64,000 nucleotides of DNA from Leucobacter allii (GCF_022919155.1 NZ_CP095045.1:2480001-2544000), one strand, 5' to 3'. Numbered from the stretch's first letter, positions 52,611-63,239 are shown. Numbers and translations: made by a program. The notes: generated from the sequence alone by a model not told the origin.

Positions 52611-53774
52611 TCCCGAGGCGACCGGCTCCGAGAGCGATTCGGCGAGCGCGAGCACGGGGGCGAGCTCCGCCATGGACAGCGCGAAGCCGATCTCCGCGCT
52701 CGTGTCGGACTTCGCGAAGATCATCCCCGCGACGGCGCCGTCCGCGGTGAGGAGCGGGCCGCCGGAGTTCCCCGGGCGCACCTCCCCCGCGATCGTCGTC
52801 ACCGAGCGGGTGACCGTGCCGCCCCCGCCGACGTCGCTGCCGAGGAGCGGGCCGGTGACGAGCGCTGCGGCGCTCCGCGAGGCGAAGGGACCGCCGTAGG
52901 GGTACCCCTGGAAGAAGACGGTGTCGCCGGCGGCGGGATCCGCGGCGATGCGCAGCGGCGCGGCGGTCAGCCCGTCCGCCCGGAGCACGGCGATGTCGGC
53001 CGCGGGATCGAAGTAGACGAGCCTGGCCGCCTCCGGGATCGCGCCGGACTCCTCGACGACGATCTCCTGGGCGCCGGCGACGACATGGGCGTTCGTCATC
53101 ACCACGCCGTCGGAGACGACGAAGCCGCTGCCCGAACTCGAGGTGCTGCAGGCCGGCGAGTTCGTCGTGATCCGAAGCACGGATCGCGCCGCGGCGTCGA
53201 GGGCGGCCGTGTCGGCATCGGCGTCGGGCGCCCGGCCCGCGTCGATCCCCGCGGCCTCCAGCATCGTCGGAATGCCGTCCTCGAGCGCGGCGGAGCGCAG
53301 CCGCGCGAGCGCCGCCTCGACCGGCTCCGGGGTCGCGCTCTGCAGGAAGCGGAGGACCGAGGAGGAGGCGACGGCCTGCGAGAGCGCGGGGACCCCGAAG
53401 GAGGTCACGCTCATCGCGAGCACGAGGACGGTGGCGAGGGACACCCCGAGGTTCGCCGCGGCGCCGAGCACCCGATCCAGCGGGGCAAGCTTCGCCCGCT
53501 CGGCGGACCGCCGGACCGCGCGCCCGATGCGGCCCCCGAGGGCCGCGCCGAGCCCCAGCAGCAGGAGCCCCGCGGCGAGCGCCGCGACGACGTTCCAGCC
53601 GACCGCGGGCACCTCGCGGGAGACGAACGGCATGACGACGAGTGCGGCAGCTCCCCCCGCGACCAGGCCGAGCGCGGCGCCGAGCGTGCGCAGCAGCCCG
53701 CGGGCGAACCCGGCGATCGCGGCAGCTGCGACGAGCACGACGAGGAGCACGTCGAGGATCTGTCCGATGGTCAC
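52596..53774 (-). CDS. marP: MarP family membrane serine protease
   Basis: 392-residue protein. Four N-terminal helices form a CvpA-like domain (IGQILDVLLVVLVAAAAIAG to about residue 130). The extracellular trypsin-like domain has His in MTNAHVVAG near residue 229, Asp in DIAVLRAD near 259 and Ser in GNSGGPLL near 338. Cys near 207 (SPACST) and Cys390 in the final GSCTA match the disulfide known in mycobacterial MarP, needed for acid and oxidative stress resistance. GTG at 53774 is leaderless (TACAGT, 6 nt). The 3' end lies in a 21-nt tandem repeat. Confidence 0.92.
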   Translation of the reverse strand: MTIGQILDVLLVVLVAAAAIAGFARGLLRTLGAALGLVAGGAAALVVMPFVSREVPAVGWNVVAALAAGLLLLGLGAALGGRIGRAVRRSAERAKLAPLDRVLGAAANLGVSLATVLVLAMSVTSFGVPALSQAVASSSVLRFLQSATPEPVEAALARLRSAALEDGIPTMLEAAGIDAGRAPDADADTAALDAAARSVLRITTNSPACSTSSSGSGFVVSDGVVMTNAHVVAGAQEIVVEESGAIPEAARLVYFDPAADIAVLRADGLTAAPLRIAADPAAGDTVFFQGYPYGGPFASRSAAALVTGPLLGSDVGGGGTVTRSVTTIAGEVRPGNSGGPLLTADGAVAGMIFAKSDTSAEIGFALSMAELAPVLALAESLSEPVASGSCTA

Positions 53775-53780
53775 GCGCTC

Positions 53781-53786
53781 ACTGTA
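53781..53786 (-). promoter_or_regulatory. -10 hexamer for leaderless marP
   Basis: TACAGT on the minus strand, 6 nt before the GTG at 53774. Confidence 0.6.
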
Positions 53787-53841
53787 GCGAGCCCGCTTCG
53801 GAGAAAGATGGCGAACGGCTGCCAGTCGCCCCGCGCGGAGG

Positions 53842-53847
53842 TACACT
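53842..53847 (+). promoter_or_regulatory. -10 hexamer for the leaderless APC permease gene
   Basis: TACACT, 6 nt before the GTG at 53854. With the marP hexamer it forms a 55-nt divergent promoter pair. Confidence 0.6.
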
Positions 53848-53853
53848 TGCGCA

Positions 53854-55827
53854 GTGAACACCAGGATGGGCTCGTCGCTCGAAGCGACGCCAGAGGAGCC
53901 TCCGTTATCGGGTCGCCGACACGCGCTGCGCTCGTGGCTGCTCGCCGAGACGGCTGAGCCGCCCGGGGAGCACGCCGGCCCGCACGGCCGACCGGGGCAG
54001 GAGCGCCGGGCCCACTGGCTCCGGGTGATGTGCCTCACCGGCGTCGACTACTTCTCCACCCTCGGCTACCAGCCGGCCATCGCCGCACTCGCCGCGGGCG
54101 CGGTCGCGCCGATCGCCACCATCGTGCTGGTCGCCGTCACCCTGCTCGGCGCCCTACCGGTGTACCGTCGCGTCGCGCGGGAGAGCCCCCACGGCACCGG
54201 CTCGATCTCGATGCTCGCCAGGCTCCTCCCCCGCTGGGGCGGCAAGCTCGCGATCCTGGCCCTCCTCGGCTTCGCCGCGACCGACTTCATGATCACCATG
54301 ACCCTGTCGGCGGCGGACGCCACCGCGCACCTCGTCGAGAACCCCTTCGCGCCGCGCGGCTTCGCCGGCCAGGAGGTCGTCATCACGCTCGCGCTGCTCG
54401 CCGGTCTCGGCGTCGTCTTCCTCCGCGGCTTCCGCGAGGCGATCCGGCTCGCCACCGCGCTCGTCGCCGCGTTCCTCGCCGTGAACCTCGTGGTCGTCGT
54501 CGTCGCGATCGGCCATCTCGTGGCCGATCCGATCGTGATCGGCGACTGGTGGGGCGTGCTCACCGCGCAGCACGGCGATCCGCTGCTCGTCGTCGCGATC
54601 GCGCTCGTGGTCTTCCCGAAGCTCGCCCTCGGGCTCTCCGGCTTCGAGACCGGCGTCGCGGTCATGCCCCAGATCCGCGGCGACGCCGCGGACACCGCGG
54701 AGCGGCCCGAGGGCCGGATCCGGGGCGCGCGGCGCCTCCTCACCACCTCGGCGCTCATCATGAGCGGCTTCCTCGTCACCTCATCGATCACAACGGTCGC
54801 CCTCATCCCCGCCGCCGAGTTCCAGCCGGGCGGGGCGGCGAACGGCCGCGCCCTCGCCTACCTCGCCCACGCCTATCTCGGCGAGGGCTTCGGCACCGTC
54901 TACGACATCATCACGATCGCGATCCTCTGGTTCGCCGGCGCCTCGGCGATGGCGGGCCTGCTGAATCTCGTCCCGCGCTATCTGCCGCACTACGGCATGG
55001 CCCCCGCGTGGGCGCGCGCGACGCGGCCGCTCGTGCTCGTGTTCACCGCCGTCGCCTTCGCGATCACGGTGATCTTCGAGGCGAGCGTCGACGCGCAGGG
55101 CGGGGCGTACGCGACCGGCGTGCTCGTGCTCATCACCTCGGCGGCGGTCGCGGTGACGCTCACGGCGCGGGCGCGGAAGGAGCGCGGGGCGACCATCGGT
55201 TTCGGGATCGTGAGCCTCGTCTTCCTGTACACCACGGTCGCGAACATCATCGAGCGGCCCGACGGCATCAAGATCGCCGGCTGCTTCATCCTGGGGATCC
55301 TCGCGGTGAGCCTCGTCTCCCGCGTCCTCCGGTCGACGGAGCTGCGCGCGACCGCCGTGCGCCTCGAGCCCTCGGCCGCGGCGTTCATCGAGGCTCCCGG
55401 ACAGCTCCGGCTGATCGCCCACACGCCGGACGATCTGTCGGCGGAGCGCTACGCCGCGAAGCTCGAGCACGCGCGGCGCGCGCATCGCCTGCCCGACGCC
55501 GACGCGCTCTTCATCGAGGTCGAGATCTCCGACAGCTCGGACTTCGAGGGCGAGCTGCTCGTGCGGGGCGTCGAACGCCACGGCTTCCGCGTGCTCGTGG
55601 TGCGCAGCAGTTCGGTGCCGAACGCCATCGCCGCGGTCGCGCTGCACCTGCGCGACGCGCTCGGCTGCACGCCGCACGTCTACTTCCGGTGGAACGAGGG
55701 GAATCCGATCGCCGGCTTCGCCCGCTTCCTGCTCTTCGGCGAGGGCGAGATCGCGCCGATGACGCGCGAGGTGCTGCGGGAGGCGGAGCCCGATCACACG
55801 CGCCGTCCGTGGGTGCACGTCGCCTGA
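53854..55827 (+). CDS. APC superfamily permease
   Basis: 657-residue protein with a 55-residue polar N-terminus and about twelve helices. It has [20 protein letters not shown] near residue 60, [58 protein letters not shown] and [20 protein letters not shown]. The first segment resembles KUP- and KimA-like potassium carriers as well as amino acid permeases. A 170-residue cytosolic tail from about 485 ([20 protein letters not shown] and [20 protein letters not shown]) looks like an alpha/beta regulatory domain. Amino acid or potassium uptake is inferred; the substrate is open. Confidence 0.85.
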   Translation: MNTRMGSSLEATPEEPPLSGRRHALRSWLLAETAEPPGEHAGPHGRPGQERRAHWLRVMCLTGVDYFSTLGYQPAIAALAAGAVAPIATIVLVAVTLLGALPVYRRVARESPHGTGSISMLARLLPRWGGKLAILALLGFAATDFMITMTLSAADATAHLVENPFAPRGFAGQEVVITLALLAGLGVVFLRGFREAIRLATALVAAFLAVNLVVVVVAIGHLVADPIVIGDWWGVLTAQHGDPLLVVAIALVVFPKLALGLSGFETGVAVMPQIRGDAADTAERPEGRIRGARRLLTTSALIMSGFLVTSSITTVALIPAAEFQPGGAANGRALAYLAHAYLGEGFGTVYDIITIAILWFAGASAMAGLLNLVPRYLPHYGMAPAWARATRPLVLVFTAVAFAITVIFEASVDAQGGAYATGVLVLITSAAVAVTLTARARKERGATIGFGIVSLVFLYTTVANIIERPDGIKIAGCFILGILAVSLVSRVLRSTELRATAVRLEPSAAAFIEAPGQLRLIAHTPDDLSAERYAAKLEHARRAHRLPDADALFIEVEISDSSDFEGELLVRGVERHGFRVLVVRSSSVPNAIAAVALHLRDALGCTPHVYFRWNEGNPIAGFARFLLFGEGEIAPMTREVLREAEPDHTRRPWVHVA

Positions 55828-55884
55828 GTGCGGTCGTCGACCGGAGAGGAAGGAACCGAGCCGCAGAACGCCTCTCGGCGGAAG

Positions 55885-55899
55885 GCCGCTCGAAGCGGC
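55885..55899 (+). terminator. Hairpin after the APC permease gene
   Basis: GCCGCT-CGA-AGCGGC followed by GAAAATT, 57 nt past the stop. A second pairing, ACTGCGG (55920-55926) with CCGCAGT (55946-55952), follows. The 163-nt convergent gap holds nothing else recognised. Confidence 0.5.
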
Positions 55900-55990
55900 G
55901 AAAATTGGAGCCCGGGGTTACTGCGGCCCGGCACGAGAGATTCTACCGCAGTCTCCTCCGCGCACCAGGGCGGGTTCGGGCCCGGGCGCG

Positions 55991-56620
55991 TCAGGCGAGC
56001 GTGCCGTCCCGCCAGCGGCGCGCCCCCGCGTGCAGCTCCTGCGCGAGCGTCGAATAGCGCAGCGCCCGGGTGGTGAGCTGCGTCGCGTGCGCGTCGTCGT
56101 GCGCGTCCCGCGCGTCCGCGAGGTCGGCCGCGCCGAGCGCCATGAGGCGGCAGTAGCTTGCAGCGCGATCGAGCGCGGCGCCGAGATCCCCCGCGAAGAC
56201 TCCGCGCAGGATCGTGTCGCACAGCCCCGCGATCGAGCCGGGGGTCACGGGCTCCGCGGCGCCGGCGACGACCGGATCGATGGTCGCCGAGGCGGCGCTC
56301 CCGCGCGTGAAGAGGTCGGCGGCCGCCTCGGGATCCGCGGCGACGACGCGACGCAGGAGGTAGAGGCGCCAGAGCACGCCGGCGAGGGAGTGCGTGCCCT
56401 CCGCCGCCCAGAGCTCCGCGATGTCGTCGATGCCGTCGCCCGAGGCGAGCCCGACGACCCGCTCGACGACCTGGGGATCGGCGCCGCGTCGCACCCGGTC
56501 CAGCAGCGCCCACGAGGTCTCCTGAGCGAGGCGGTGGGCCGCGCCGGGCTCGTCAGAGCCGATGATCCAGTCGAAATCGGCGGTGGGCTGCAGGATGGGA
56601 CGCTGATGGTCTCGGTGCAC
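55991..56620 (-). CDS. Helical protein of unknown function
   Basis: 209 residues, almost all helix, no signal or membrane segment. Segments include [60 protein letters not shown] and the C-terminal [15 protein letters not shown]. The GTG at 56620 follows GAGGAG. Codon use is native. The 200-nt region between it and the riboswitch holds its promoter, which I cannot place. I do not recognise the family. Confidence 0.72.
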   Translation of the reverse strand: MHRDHQRPILQPTADFDWIIGSDEPGAAHRLAQETSWALLDRVRRGADPQVVERVVGLASGDGIDDIAELWAAEGTHSLAGVLWRLYLLRRVVAADPEAAADLFTRGSAASATIDPVVAGAAEPVTPGSIAGLCDTILRGVFAGDLGAALDRAASYCRLMALGAADLADARDAHDDAHATQLTTRALRYSTLAQELHAGARRWRDGTLA

Positions 56621-56822
56621 GGAACTCCTCGGGTGTCTCCGCGGGGCCTGGCGCACGGGATGGTGCGCGATCTCCGGCCGCCCGCGGACCCGGAGAGTCT
56701 ACGCCGCCGGGAGCCCGCGCGCATGGGAGCCGGGTTGGAATCCCGTCACGCGGCCCGGGCACGGGCCCGGCACCGTCGGGGCGCGGGCCCGATCCGACCG
56801 GGGCGCGTGCCGTGCGCGGTGC

Positions 56823-56851
56823 TTGGGGATCCGCCGCGGCGGTGCTATCGT
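56823..56851 (+). promoter_or_regulatory. Promoter of the sdaA riboswitch transcript
   Basis: -35 TTGGGG (56823-56828), 17-nt spacer, -10 TATCGT (56846-56851). The transcript would start about 56858, roughly 30 nt before the first glycine aptamer. Confidence 0.5.
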
Positions 56852-56886
56852 CGGCTGCAATCAACGTGAATATCGGCCATCGAGCC

Positions 56887-57080
56887 GCAGCGGGAGAGTC
56901 CGGGGGCGTGCGACCCGGCGCCGTAGGAGCAAGCCCTCCCCGGGAATCTCTCAGGCACCCGTACCGCTGCAGCACGGCAACTCTGAAAAGCAGCCGCGAC
57001 GCCGCGGCTCACCGAAGGTGCAAGGACGCGCTCGTCGCGAACGGACGGGGCGTTCGAATCTCTCAGGTCCCAGTACAGAG
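56887..57080 (+). ncRNA. Tandem glycine riboswitch
   Basis: Two glycine aptamers. Aptamer one runs 56887-56970: its P1 stem pairs GCAGCGG (56887-56893) with CCGCTGC (56964-56970), and it contains GGGAGAG, GCCGTAGGAGCAA and AATCTCTCAGGCACC. Aptamer two runs 56981-57080: CTCTG (56981-56985) pairs with CAGAG (57076-57080), and it contains ACCGAAGGTGCAA and AATCTCTCAGGTCCC. These are the conserved core blocks of the family (RF00504). It is followed 52 nt later by the sdaA start. Glycine binding probably switches on serine breakdown. Confidence 0.93.
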
Positions 57081-57132
57081 CGGGGAGGATCCCAGTCCGC
57101 CCGCGCGAACGCGCACCCCGTTCGGAGACCCC

Positions 57133-58737
<1,605 letters not shown>

Positions 58738-58823
58738 GCGCGGATCGGGGCCCGGCACGGTGCGGATCCGGCGCGGATCCTGCGCCGCTTCGGGTCTGGG
58801 CGTCGCTTCGGGTCTGGGCGTCG

Positions 58824-58895
58824 CTTCGGTGAGCGATGCGGCTTCCGTCACACCGATCCGCACGATCCCGACTCACCGAAGCCGCATCGCTCACC
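58824..58895. repeat. 18-bp perfect inverted repeat with nested second pairing
   Basis: GGTGAGCGATGCGGCTTC (58828-58845) is the exact reverse complement of 58878-58895, 32 nt apart. An additional 10-nt pair, CTTCGGTGAG (58824-58833) with CTCACCGAAG (58872-58881), overlaps both arms, so two alternative folds exist. Just before it, CGCTTCGGGTCTGGGCGT occurs twice in tandem (58786-58821). It lies 87 nt after sdaA and may be its terminator or a dispersed palindromic repeat. Confidence 0.8.
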
Positions 58896-58979
58896 CAAGC
58901 TGCACCTCGGCCCGAGCTCGGCGGGCGCGACCCTTCGCCGCTCGCGCCCGGGGCGGGATTCCCCTCCCCGAAAACACGG

Positions 58980-58985
58980 TAGATT
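58980..58985 (+). promoter_or_regulatory. -10 for tRNA-Lys
   Basis: TAGATT, 11 nt before the tRNA 5' end. Confidence 0.45.
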
Positions 58986-58995
58986 AGTGAGGCAC

Positions 58996-59068
58996 GGGCC
59001 TCTAGCTCAGTTGGTAGAGCATCGGACTTTTAATCCGCGGGTCGTGGGTTCGAGTCCCACGGGGCCTA
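58996..59068 (+). tRNA. tRNA-Lys (TTT)
   Basis: 73 nt. Acceptor GGGCCTC pairs with GGGGCCT allowing two G-U pairs. The D arm is GCTC-AGTTGGTA-GAGC, the anticodon loop CTTTTAA with anticodon TTT at 59029-59031, and the T arm GTGGG-TTCGAGT-CCCAC. The discriminator is A; CCA is not fully encoded (ACCG follows). The sequence closely matches actinobacterial tRNA-Lys. Confidence 0.95.
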
Positions 59069-59249
59069 CCGCGTTCCCCGCCCCGATTCAGCGGAACGCC
59101 CTCCACAAGTCGGGACGGCGCCGGGGTCCGAACGGGACGGGCGAGACGCCCTCACCTCGCCCCGGCACCGGCCGAGAGGGTTCCCGCGAGGAGCCGAGCA
59201 CCGTTACCCGGAGCTCCCCGCGGGAGTCTGCGCGCGATCCGCGCCGTCG

Positions 59250-59678
59250 TCATCCCCCGAGGGAGACGGGCATGCGATCGCGATCGTACGTGATGCCGTT
59301 GAAGCCGTGCGGGGCGGGCGAGCCGTCCGCCCCGATGTTCACGAAGACGATGCGCTCGATGGTGAGGATCGTCCTGCGGTTGATCATGTTGCGCACGACC
59401 GCGCGCATCGTCAGCGAGGTGCGCCCGAACTCCGTGGCGACGAGGCCCATCTCGATGAGGTCGCCCTGCCGCGCCGAGGCCTCGAAGTTGATCTCCGAGA
59501 TGAACTTCGTGACCACATGGGGATTGCCGAGCTGCAGGATCGCATAGATCGCCGCCTCCTCGTCGATCCAGCGCAGCAGGCTGCCGCCGAAGAGCGAGCC
59601 GTTGGCGTTGAGATCCTCGGGCCGCACCCACTTGCGGGTGTAGAAGTTCACCCCCGGGTCCGTATCCTGCGCCGCCAT
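59250..59678 (-). CDS. Acyl-CoA thioesterase, hotdog fold
   Basis: 142-residue thioesterase that hydrolyses acyl-CoA to acid and CoA. It has the family segment LFGGSLLRWIDEEAAIYAIL near residues 30-50 with the active-site Asp, then KFISEINFEASARQGDLIEM and RRTILTIERIVFVNIGADGS. This is the YciA/cytosolic acyl-CoA hydrolase type. ATG at 59678 is 7 nt from TATGCT; an ATG at 59690 would lie in that hexamer, so 59678 is preferred. Confidence 0.88.
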   Translation of the reverse strand: MAAQDTDPGVNFYTRKWVRPEDLNANGSLFGGSLLRWIDEEAAIYAILQLGNPHVVTKFISEINFEASARQGDLIEMGLVATEFGRTSLTMRAVVRNMINRRTILTIERIVFVNIGADGSPAPHGFNGITYDRDRMPVSLGG

Positions 59679-59685
59679 GCCGATG

Positions 59686-59691
59686 AGCATA
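59686..59691 (-). promoter_or_regulatory. -10 hexamer for the leaderless thioesterase gene
   Basis: TATGCT on the minus strand, 7 nt before the ATG at 59678. Confidence 0.5.
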
Positions 59692-59838
59692 CGAGGCGCG
59701 TGTTTCGGGATCGGGTCGCGCAGGTTTCGTCGATCGCTCCATCCGGTGTTCGCCGCGCCGTCCCGCCGCAGCGCGTCCCGAAGCAGTGGGATGACCCCTC
59801 GCGATCAGTCGCGACGCGTCGCGGACCGCGACCTCGCC

Positions 59839-60756
59839 TCAGGCGCCGCCCAGATCCGCACGCACGAGTCCGCCGTCGACGCGGATCTCCCGGTCGGCGA
59901 CCGCGACATCCTCGGCGTCGTGGGTGACCCATACGACGGCCGCTCCGCGCGCAGCCTCGGCCCGGAGGATCTCGCGCGTGCGACCCCGACTCGCCGCGTC
60001 GAGGCCCGCGGCCGGCTCGTCGAGGATCAGGATCGCCGGCATCGCGACGATGCCCTGGGCGACGAGCGCGCGCTGCCGCTGCCCGCCCGAGAGCTCGGTC
60101 CACGGACGCGCACCGAGCCCCTCGAGGCCGACGCGCGCCAGCGCCGCGTCGACGGCCCGCGCCCGGCGAGTCCGGCGCGGCGCGCGTTCGAGGCGCGCCC
60201 AGCGCGCGGAGCGCGGGCGCCAGCCGCCCATGGCGACGACGTCGTGCACGGTGAGGGGCAGGTGCGGGGCGACGTCGGGCTGCTGGACCACGAGCGCGAC
60301 CGCCGCGGCGCGCTCGATGGCGCCGCCGCTCGGCCGACGCACGCCCGCGAGCAGTTCCACGAGCGTGGACTTGCCCGAACCGTTGACGCCGGTGATCGCC
60401 ACGAGCTCCCCGAAACCGATCTCGAGGTCGACGCCGCGGAGCACGGGCTCCCCACCGTAGTCGAATCGCAGACCGCGGGCGAGCAGCGCCTGCCGAACGC
60501 CGGGGGCCGCGTCCCGAGCGGAGCCTGCGGAGCGCTCTGCGAGCCCGGAGCGCTCTGCGAGCACGGAGCGCACGGAGCAGGACGAGCGGGAGGTCTCCGG
60601 GCCGGCCGAGGCGGTCGGGTCGTCCACCGGGACGGCCGGGGCGGCCGCGGAGTGGGACGCGGGAGCGGCGTCGAGCCGAACGGCAGGGCCGGACCGGACA
60701 GCGGACTCGGGCCGGGCCTGCGACGCGGACCGGGAGGCGAGAGACGGGAAGCGCAT
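59839..60756 (-). CDS. aztA: Zinc ABC transporter ATP-binding protein, AztA-like
   Basis: 305-residue ATPase. A low-complexity 85-residue N-terminal extension (LAERSGLAERSAGSAR-type units) precedes the nucleotide-binding domain. That domain has Walker A GVNGSGKST near residue 126, Q-loop VVQQPDVAP, signature LSGGQRQR, Walker B ILILDEPAAGLDA and H-loop WVTHD. It is of the metal (ZnuC/MntB) subgroup. It is divergent from the permease gene with a Zur-type palindrome between, so the two halves form one regulon. ATG 7 nt after TAAAGT. Confidence 0.88.
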   Translation of the reverse strand: MRFPSLASRSASQARPESAVRSGPAVRLDAAPASHSAAAPAVPVDDPTASAGPETSRSSCSVRSVLAERSGLAERSAGSARDAAPGVRQALLARGLRFDYGGEPVLRGVDLEIGFGELVAITGVNGSGKSTLVELLAGVRRPSGGAIERAAAVALVVQQPDVAPHLPLTVHDVVAMGGWRPRSARWARLERAPRRTRRARAVDAALARVGLEGLGARPWTELSGGQRQRALVAQGIVAMPAILILDEPAAGLDAASRGRTREILRAEAARGAAVVWVTHDAEDVAVADREIRVDGGLVRADLGGA

Positions 60757-60763
60757 GATTCCG

Positions 60764-60802
60764 ACTTTAGCATTTGATAATCATTATCGTTATGAGTACG
60801 CT
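60764..60802. promoter_or_regulatory. Zur-type operator between divergent azt promoters
   Basis: The perfect palindrome GATAATCATTATC (60776-60788, 6-1-6) within TGATAATCATTATCG (60775-60789) matches the actinobacterial Zur box. It lies between the minus-strand -10 TAAAGT (60769-60764) and the plus-strand -10 TACGCT (60797-60802), so one bound dimer would block both leaderless promoters when zinc is sufficient. Confidence 0.82.
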
Positions 60803-60810
60803 GAACGACC

Positions 60811-61755
60811 GTGCCCACCTTCCCCGCCTCGCCGCTCGGCCCTGTCCTCGACCCCTTCGTCGTCGAGTTCATGCGTCACGCCCTGCTCGCCGGTGCCGTG
60901 ACCGCGATCATCTGCAGCGTCGTGGGCACCTGGGTCGTGATCCGCGGGATGGCGTTCCTCGGCGAGGCGATCGGCCACGGCATGCTGCCCGGGGTCGCAA
61001 TCGCGACGGTCGTCGGCGCGCCGCTGCTCCTCGGCGCCGCGGCGAGCGCCGCCCTCATGAGCGCCGCCATCGGCGCGCTGCAGCGCCGCGGCCGACTCTC
61101 CTACGACACGAGCATCGGCCTGCTCTTCGTCGGCATGCTCTCGCTCGGCGTCATCATCGTCTCGCACTCGCGCAGCTTCGCGACCGACACGACGGCGATG
61201 CTCTTCGGCGACATCCTCGCCGCGGAATCGGGCGATGCCGTGCTCCTGTGCGGCGCGCTCGCCGTGACGCTCGCGATCGCGATCCTCTGCCACCGCGCCT
61301 TCGTCGCCGCCGCCTTCGATGCGCGGATCGCGCAGGCGCTCGGGCTGCGGCCCCGGCTCGCGCGCTTCGCGCTCGTCGCGCTCGTCACGCTCGCCGTGGT
61401 CGCCTCCTACCAGATCGTCGGCAGCCTCCTTGCAGTGGCGCTGCTGCTCGCCCCGGCCGTGGCGGCGGGTCGGTGGACCGCGCGGATCCCGGCGACGATG
61501 CTCCTCGCGAGCGGCTTCGGGATCGCCGCCGTGGTGTCGGGCCTGCTCGCATCCTGGCACCTCGGCACCGCCGCCGGCGCGTCGATCGCGTTCGGCGCGA
61601 TCCTGCTCGCCGCGGCTTCGACCCTCGTCCGCGCTGCCGTCGACCGGATCCGACGCCGCAGGGCCACCGGCGGAGGCGCCGCCGATGCACGCGCCGAACC
61701 CCCGCATCGAGACGACGCCCCCGCGCGCAGCATCGCCGTTCCTCCCACCCGTTGA
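60811..61755 (+). CDS. aztB: Zinc ABC transporter permease, AztB-like
   Basis: 314-residue membrane protein of the ABC-3 (ZnuB) type. It has FMRHALLAGAVTAIICSVVG near residue 20, then VIRGMAFLGEAIGHGMLPGV, VSHSRSFATDTTAMLFGDIL, the cytosolic loop ALGLRPRLARFALVAL, and SYQIVGSLLAVALLLAPAVA. About nine helices. A 30-residue polar tail ends the protein. GTG at 60811 is 8 nt from TACGCT. The next gene begins 17 nt after its stop. Confidence 0.9.
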   Translation: MPTFPASPLGPVLDPFVVEFMRHALLAGAVTAIICSVVGTWVVIRGMAFLGEAIGHGMLPGVAIATVVGAPLLLGAAASAALMSAAIGALQRRGRLSYDTSIGLLFVGMLSLGVIIVSHSRSFATDTTAMLFGDILAAESGDAVLLCGALAVTLAIAILCHRAFVAAAFDARIAQALGLRPRLARFALVALVTLAVVASYQIVGSLLAVALLLAPAVAAGRWTARIPATMLLASGFGIAAVVSGLLASWHLGTAAGASIAFGAILLAAASTLVRAAVDRIRRRRATGGGAADARAEPPHRDDAPARSIAVPPTR

Positions 61756-61772
61756 CCTCAGAGAAAGCCGCA

Positions 61773-63239
61773 ATGACCTCCCACCGCTTCATCCTCGCCG
61801 CCGCCGCCGCAGCCGCCGCGACGCTCCTGCTCGGCGGCTGCGCCGCCTTCACCGGCGGCGGCGCCCCCGTCGACCCTCACGGCACGACGGGGCCCGCCGC
61901 CGAGAACGCCGACCACGGCGCCGTCGCCGGCGCCAGCGAGGTCGCCGAGCCGCCGCTGCAGCTCCTGAGCATCGACGACGCCGGATCCGTCGGGATCCAC
62001 GACCTCCTCGCCGGGACGGACACCGAGATCGGCGAGCTGCCCGGGATCGTCGGCACGGCGACCGACGGTCGCTACGTGTTCGCCGAGTCCGTGCGCGCCG
62101 ACGCATCCGACTCCGATACGCACTTCCCGGACATCGCCGGAGGCACCGCGGGCGTTCATGTCATCGACAGCGGTGTCTGGACCTGGGATCACGTGGACCA
62201 CTTCCACTACTACCGGGCGGCGCCTGCCCTGCTCGGCGAGGTCGCCGGCGAGGGGCCGGTCGCAGTCTCCGGCGGACCGCTCGCCACGGCCGGCGGCACC
62301 GCGCTCGCCTTCGCGGGATCGCGGGAGGCGGTGCTCCTCGACAATCACGCCCTCTCCCAGGGGGAGCTCGTCGAGACGCTGCGCCTCCCGCTCGACGGCG
62401 CCTCCGGCGATCCCCTCGTCGCGGCGCCGATCGGCGAGGGCATGGTCGTGAGTTCGGCGACCGGCGATGACGGAGAACTGCGGTTCGTCGGTCCCGAAGA
62501 ACCGGGATCCACCGATGCAGGATCCGACGATGCCGGTTCCGACGATGCAGGATCCGACGATGCGGGATCCGGAGGCGCGGACGCCGAGAGCGCGGAGGCC
62601 GAGGGTGCCGGATCCCGCGGATCGGCGGCGCCCTGCGCCGCCCCGTCTGGCACCATCACCACGCGCGTCGGCCTCGTCATCGGCTGCGCCGACGGAGCGG
62701 TGCTCGTGACGACCAGCGCGGGAACGGGCGGCGCGGACGGCGTCGACTTCACGCGGATCCCCTACCCCGAGGCCGCCGCGGGGGGCGAGCCGGCCGCCGA
62801 GCGCGCCCTCGCCTTCGACGGCAGGAAGGGGCGGCCGACCGTCGCCGGCATCGCGGGCGACACCGGGTTCTGGCTGCTCGACACCCGCGAGCGGGCCTGG
62901 TCATTCATCCCGACGGAGGCGCCGCTCGCCCGCGTCGTCGCGGTGGACGACGGCGCCGCGGACGCGCCCGCGCACGTCGTCGGACTCGGCACGGACGGAC
63001 GGGTGCGGGTGTTCGACGCCGAGAGCGGCGCGCTGCTGGGCGCCACCGACGCGCTCGTGCGCGCGGAGGGGGCGGCCAGGGGCGGAACCGCCTCGCTCTT
63101 CGTCGACGCCCAGCGGGCCTACGTCAACGATCCCGCGACCGGCGAGGTCTTCGAGATCGATTACGCGGACGGCGCCCGTGTCGCCCGGGCGATCTCACCG
63201 GGCACTCCCGCGGCGCACCTCGCGGAGGTGGGACGATGA
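61773..63239 (+). CDS. aztD: Zinc metallochaperone AztD-like lipoprotein
   Basis: 488-residue beta-propeller-like lipoprotein. Signal peptide with lipobox LLGGC near residue 23. The chaperone hallmark WTWDHVDHFHYYRA lies near residue 133 and holds the His cluster that binds zinc. An Asp/Ser/Gly insertion near 244-268 repeats DAGSD four times from a 15-nt tandem repeat; the normal family length is nearer 400. In Paracoccus AztD passes zinc to the binding protein AztC. The gene lies between permease and binding protein genes; its stop overlaps the latter's start as ATGA. Confidence 0.85.
   Translation: MTSHRFILAAAAAAAATLLLGGCAAFTGGGAPVDPHGTTGPAAENADHGAVAGASEVAEPPLQLLSIDDAGSVGIHDLLAGTDTEIGELPGIVGTATDGRYVFAESVRADASDSDTHFPDIAGGTAGVHVIDSGVWTWDHVDHFHYYRAAPALLGEVAGEGPVAVSGGPLATAGGTALAFAGSREAVLLDNHALSQGELVETLRLPLDGASGDPLVAAPIGEGMVVSSATGDDGELRFVGPEEPGSTDAGSDDAGSDDAGSDDAGSGGADAESAEAEGAGSRGSAAPCAAPSGTITTRVGLVIGCADGAVLVTTSAGTGGADGVDFTRIPYPEAAAGGEPAAERALAFDGRKGRPTVAGIAGDTGFWLLDTRERAWSFIPTEAPLARVVAVDDGAADAPAHVVGLGTDGRVRVFDAESGALLGATDALVRAEGAARGGTASLFVDAQRAYVNDPATGEVFEIDYADGARVARAISPGTPAAHLAEVGR
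62504..62575 (+). repeat. 15-nt tandem repeat in aztD
   Basis: About five copies of GGATCCGACGATGCA-like units encoding GSDDA. They form an acidic, probably disordered loop within the chaperone. Confidence 0.8.

Noticed and set aside
55906..55975. A sequence with GGAG...CTCC and a CGCACCA-like end, resembling a degenerate tRNA.
   Set aside because: No D arm, no T arm and no anticodon loop of 7 nt can be drawn; it reads better as a terminator hairpin.
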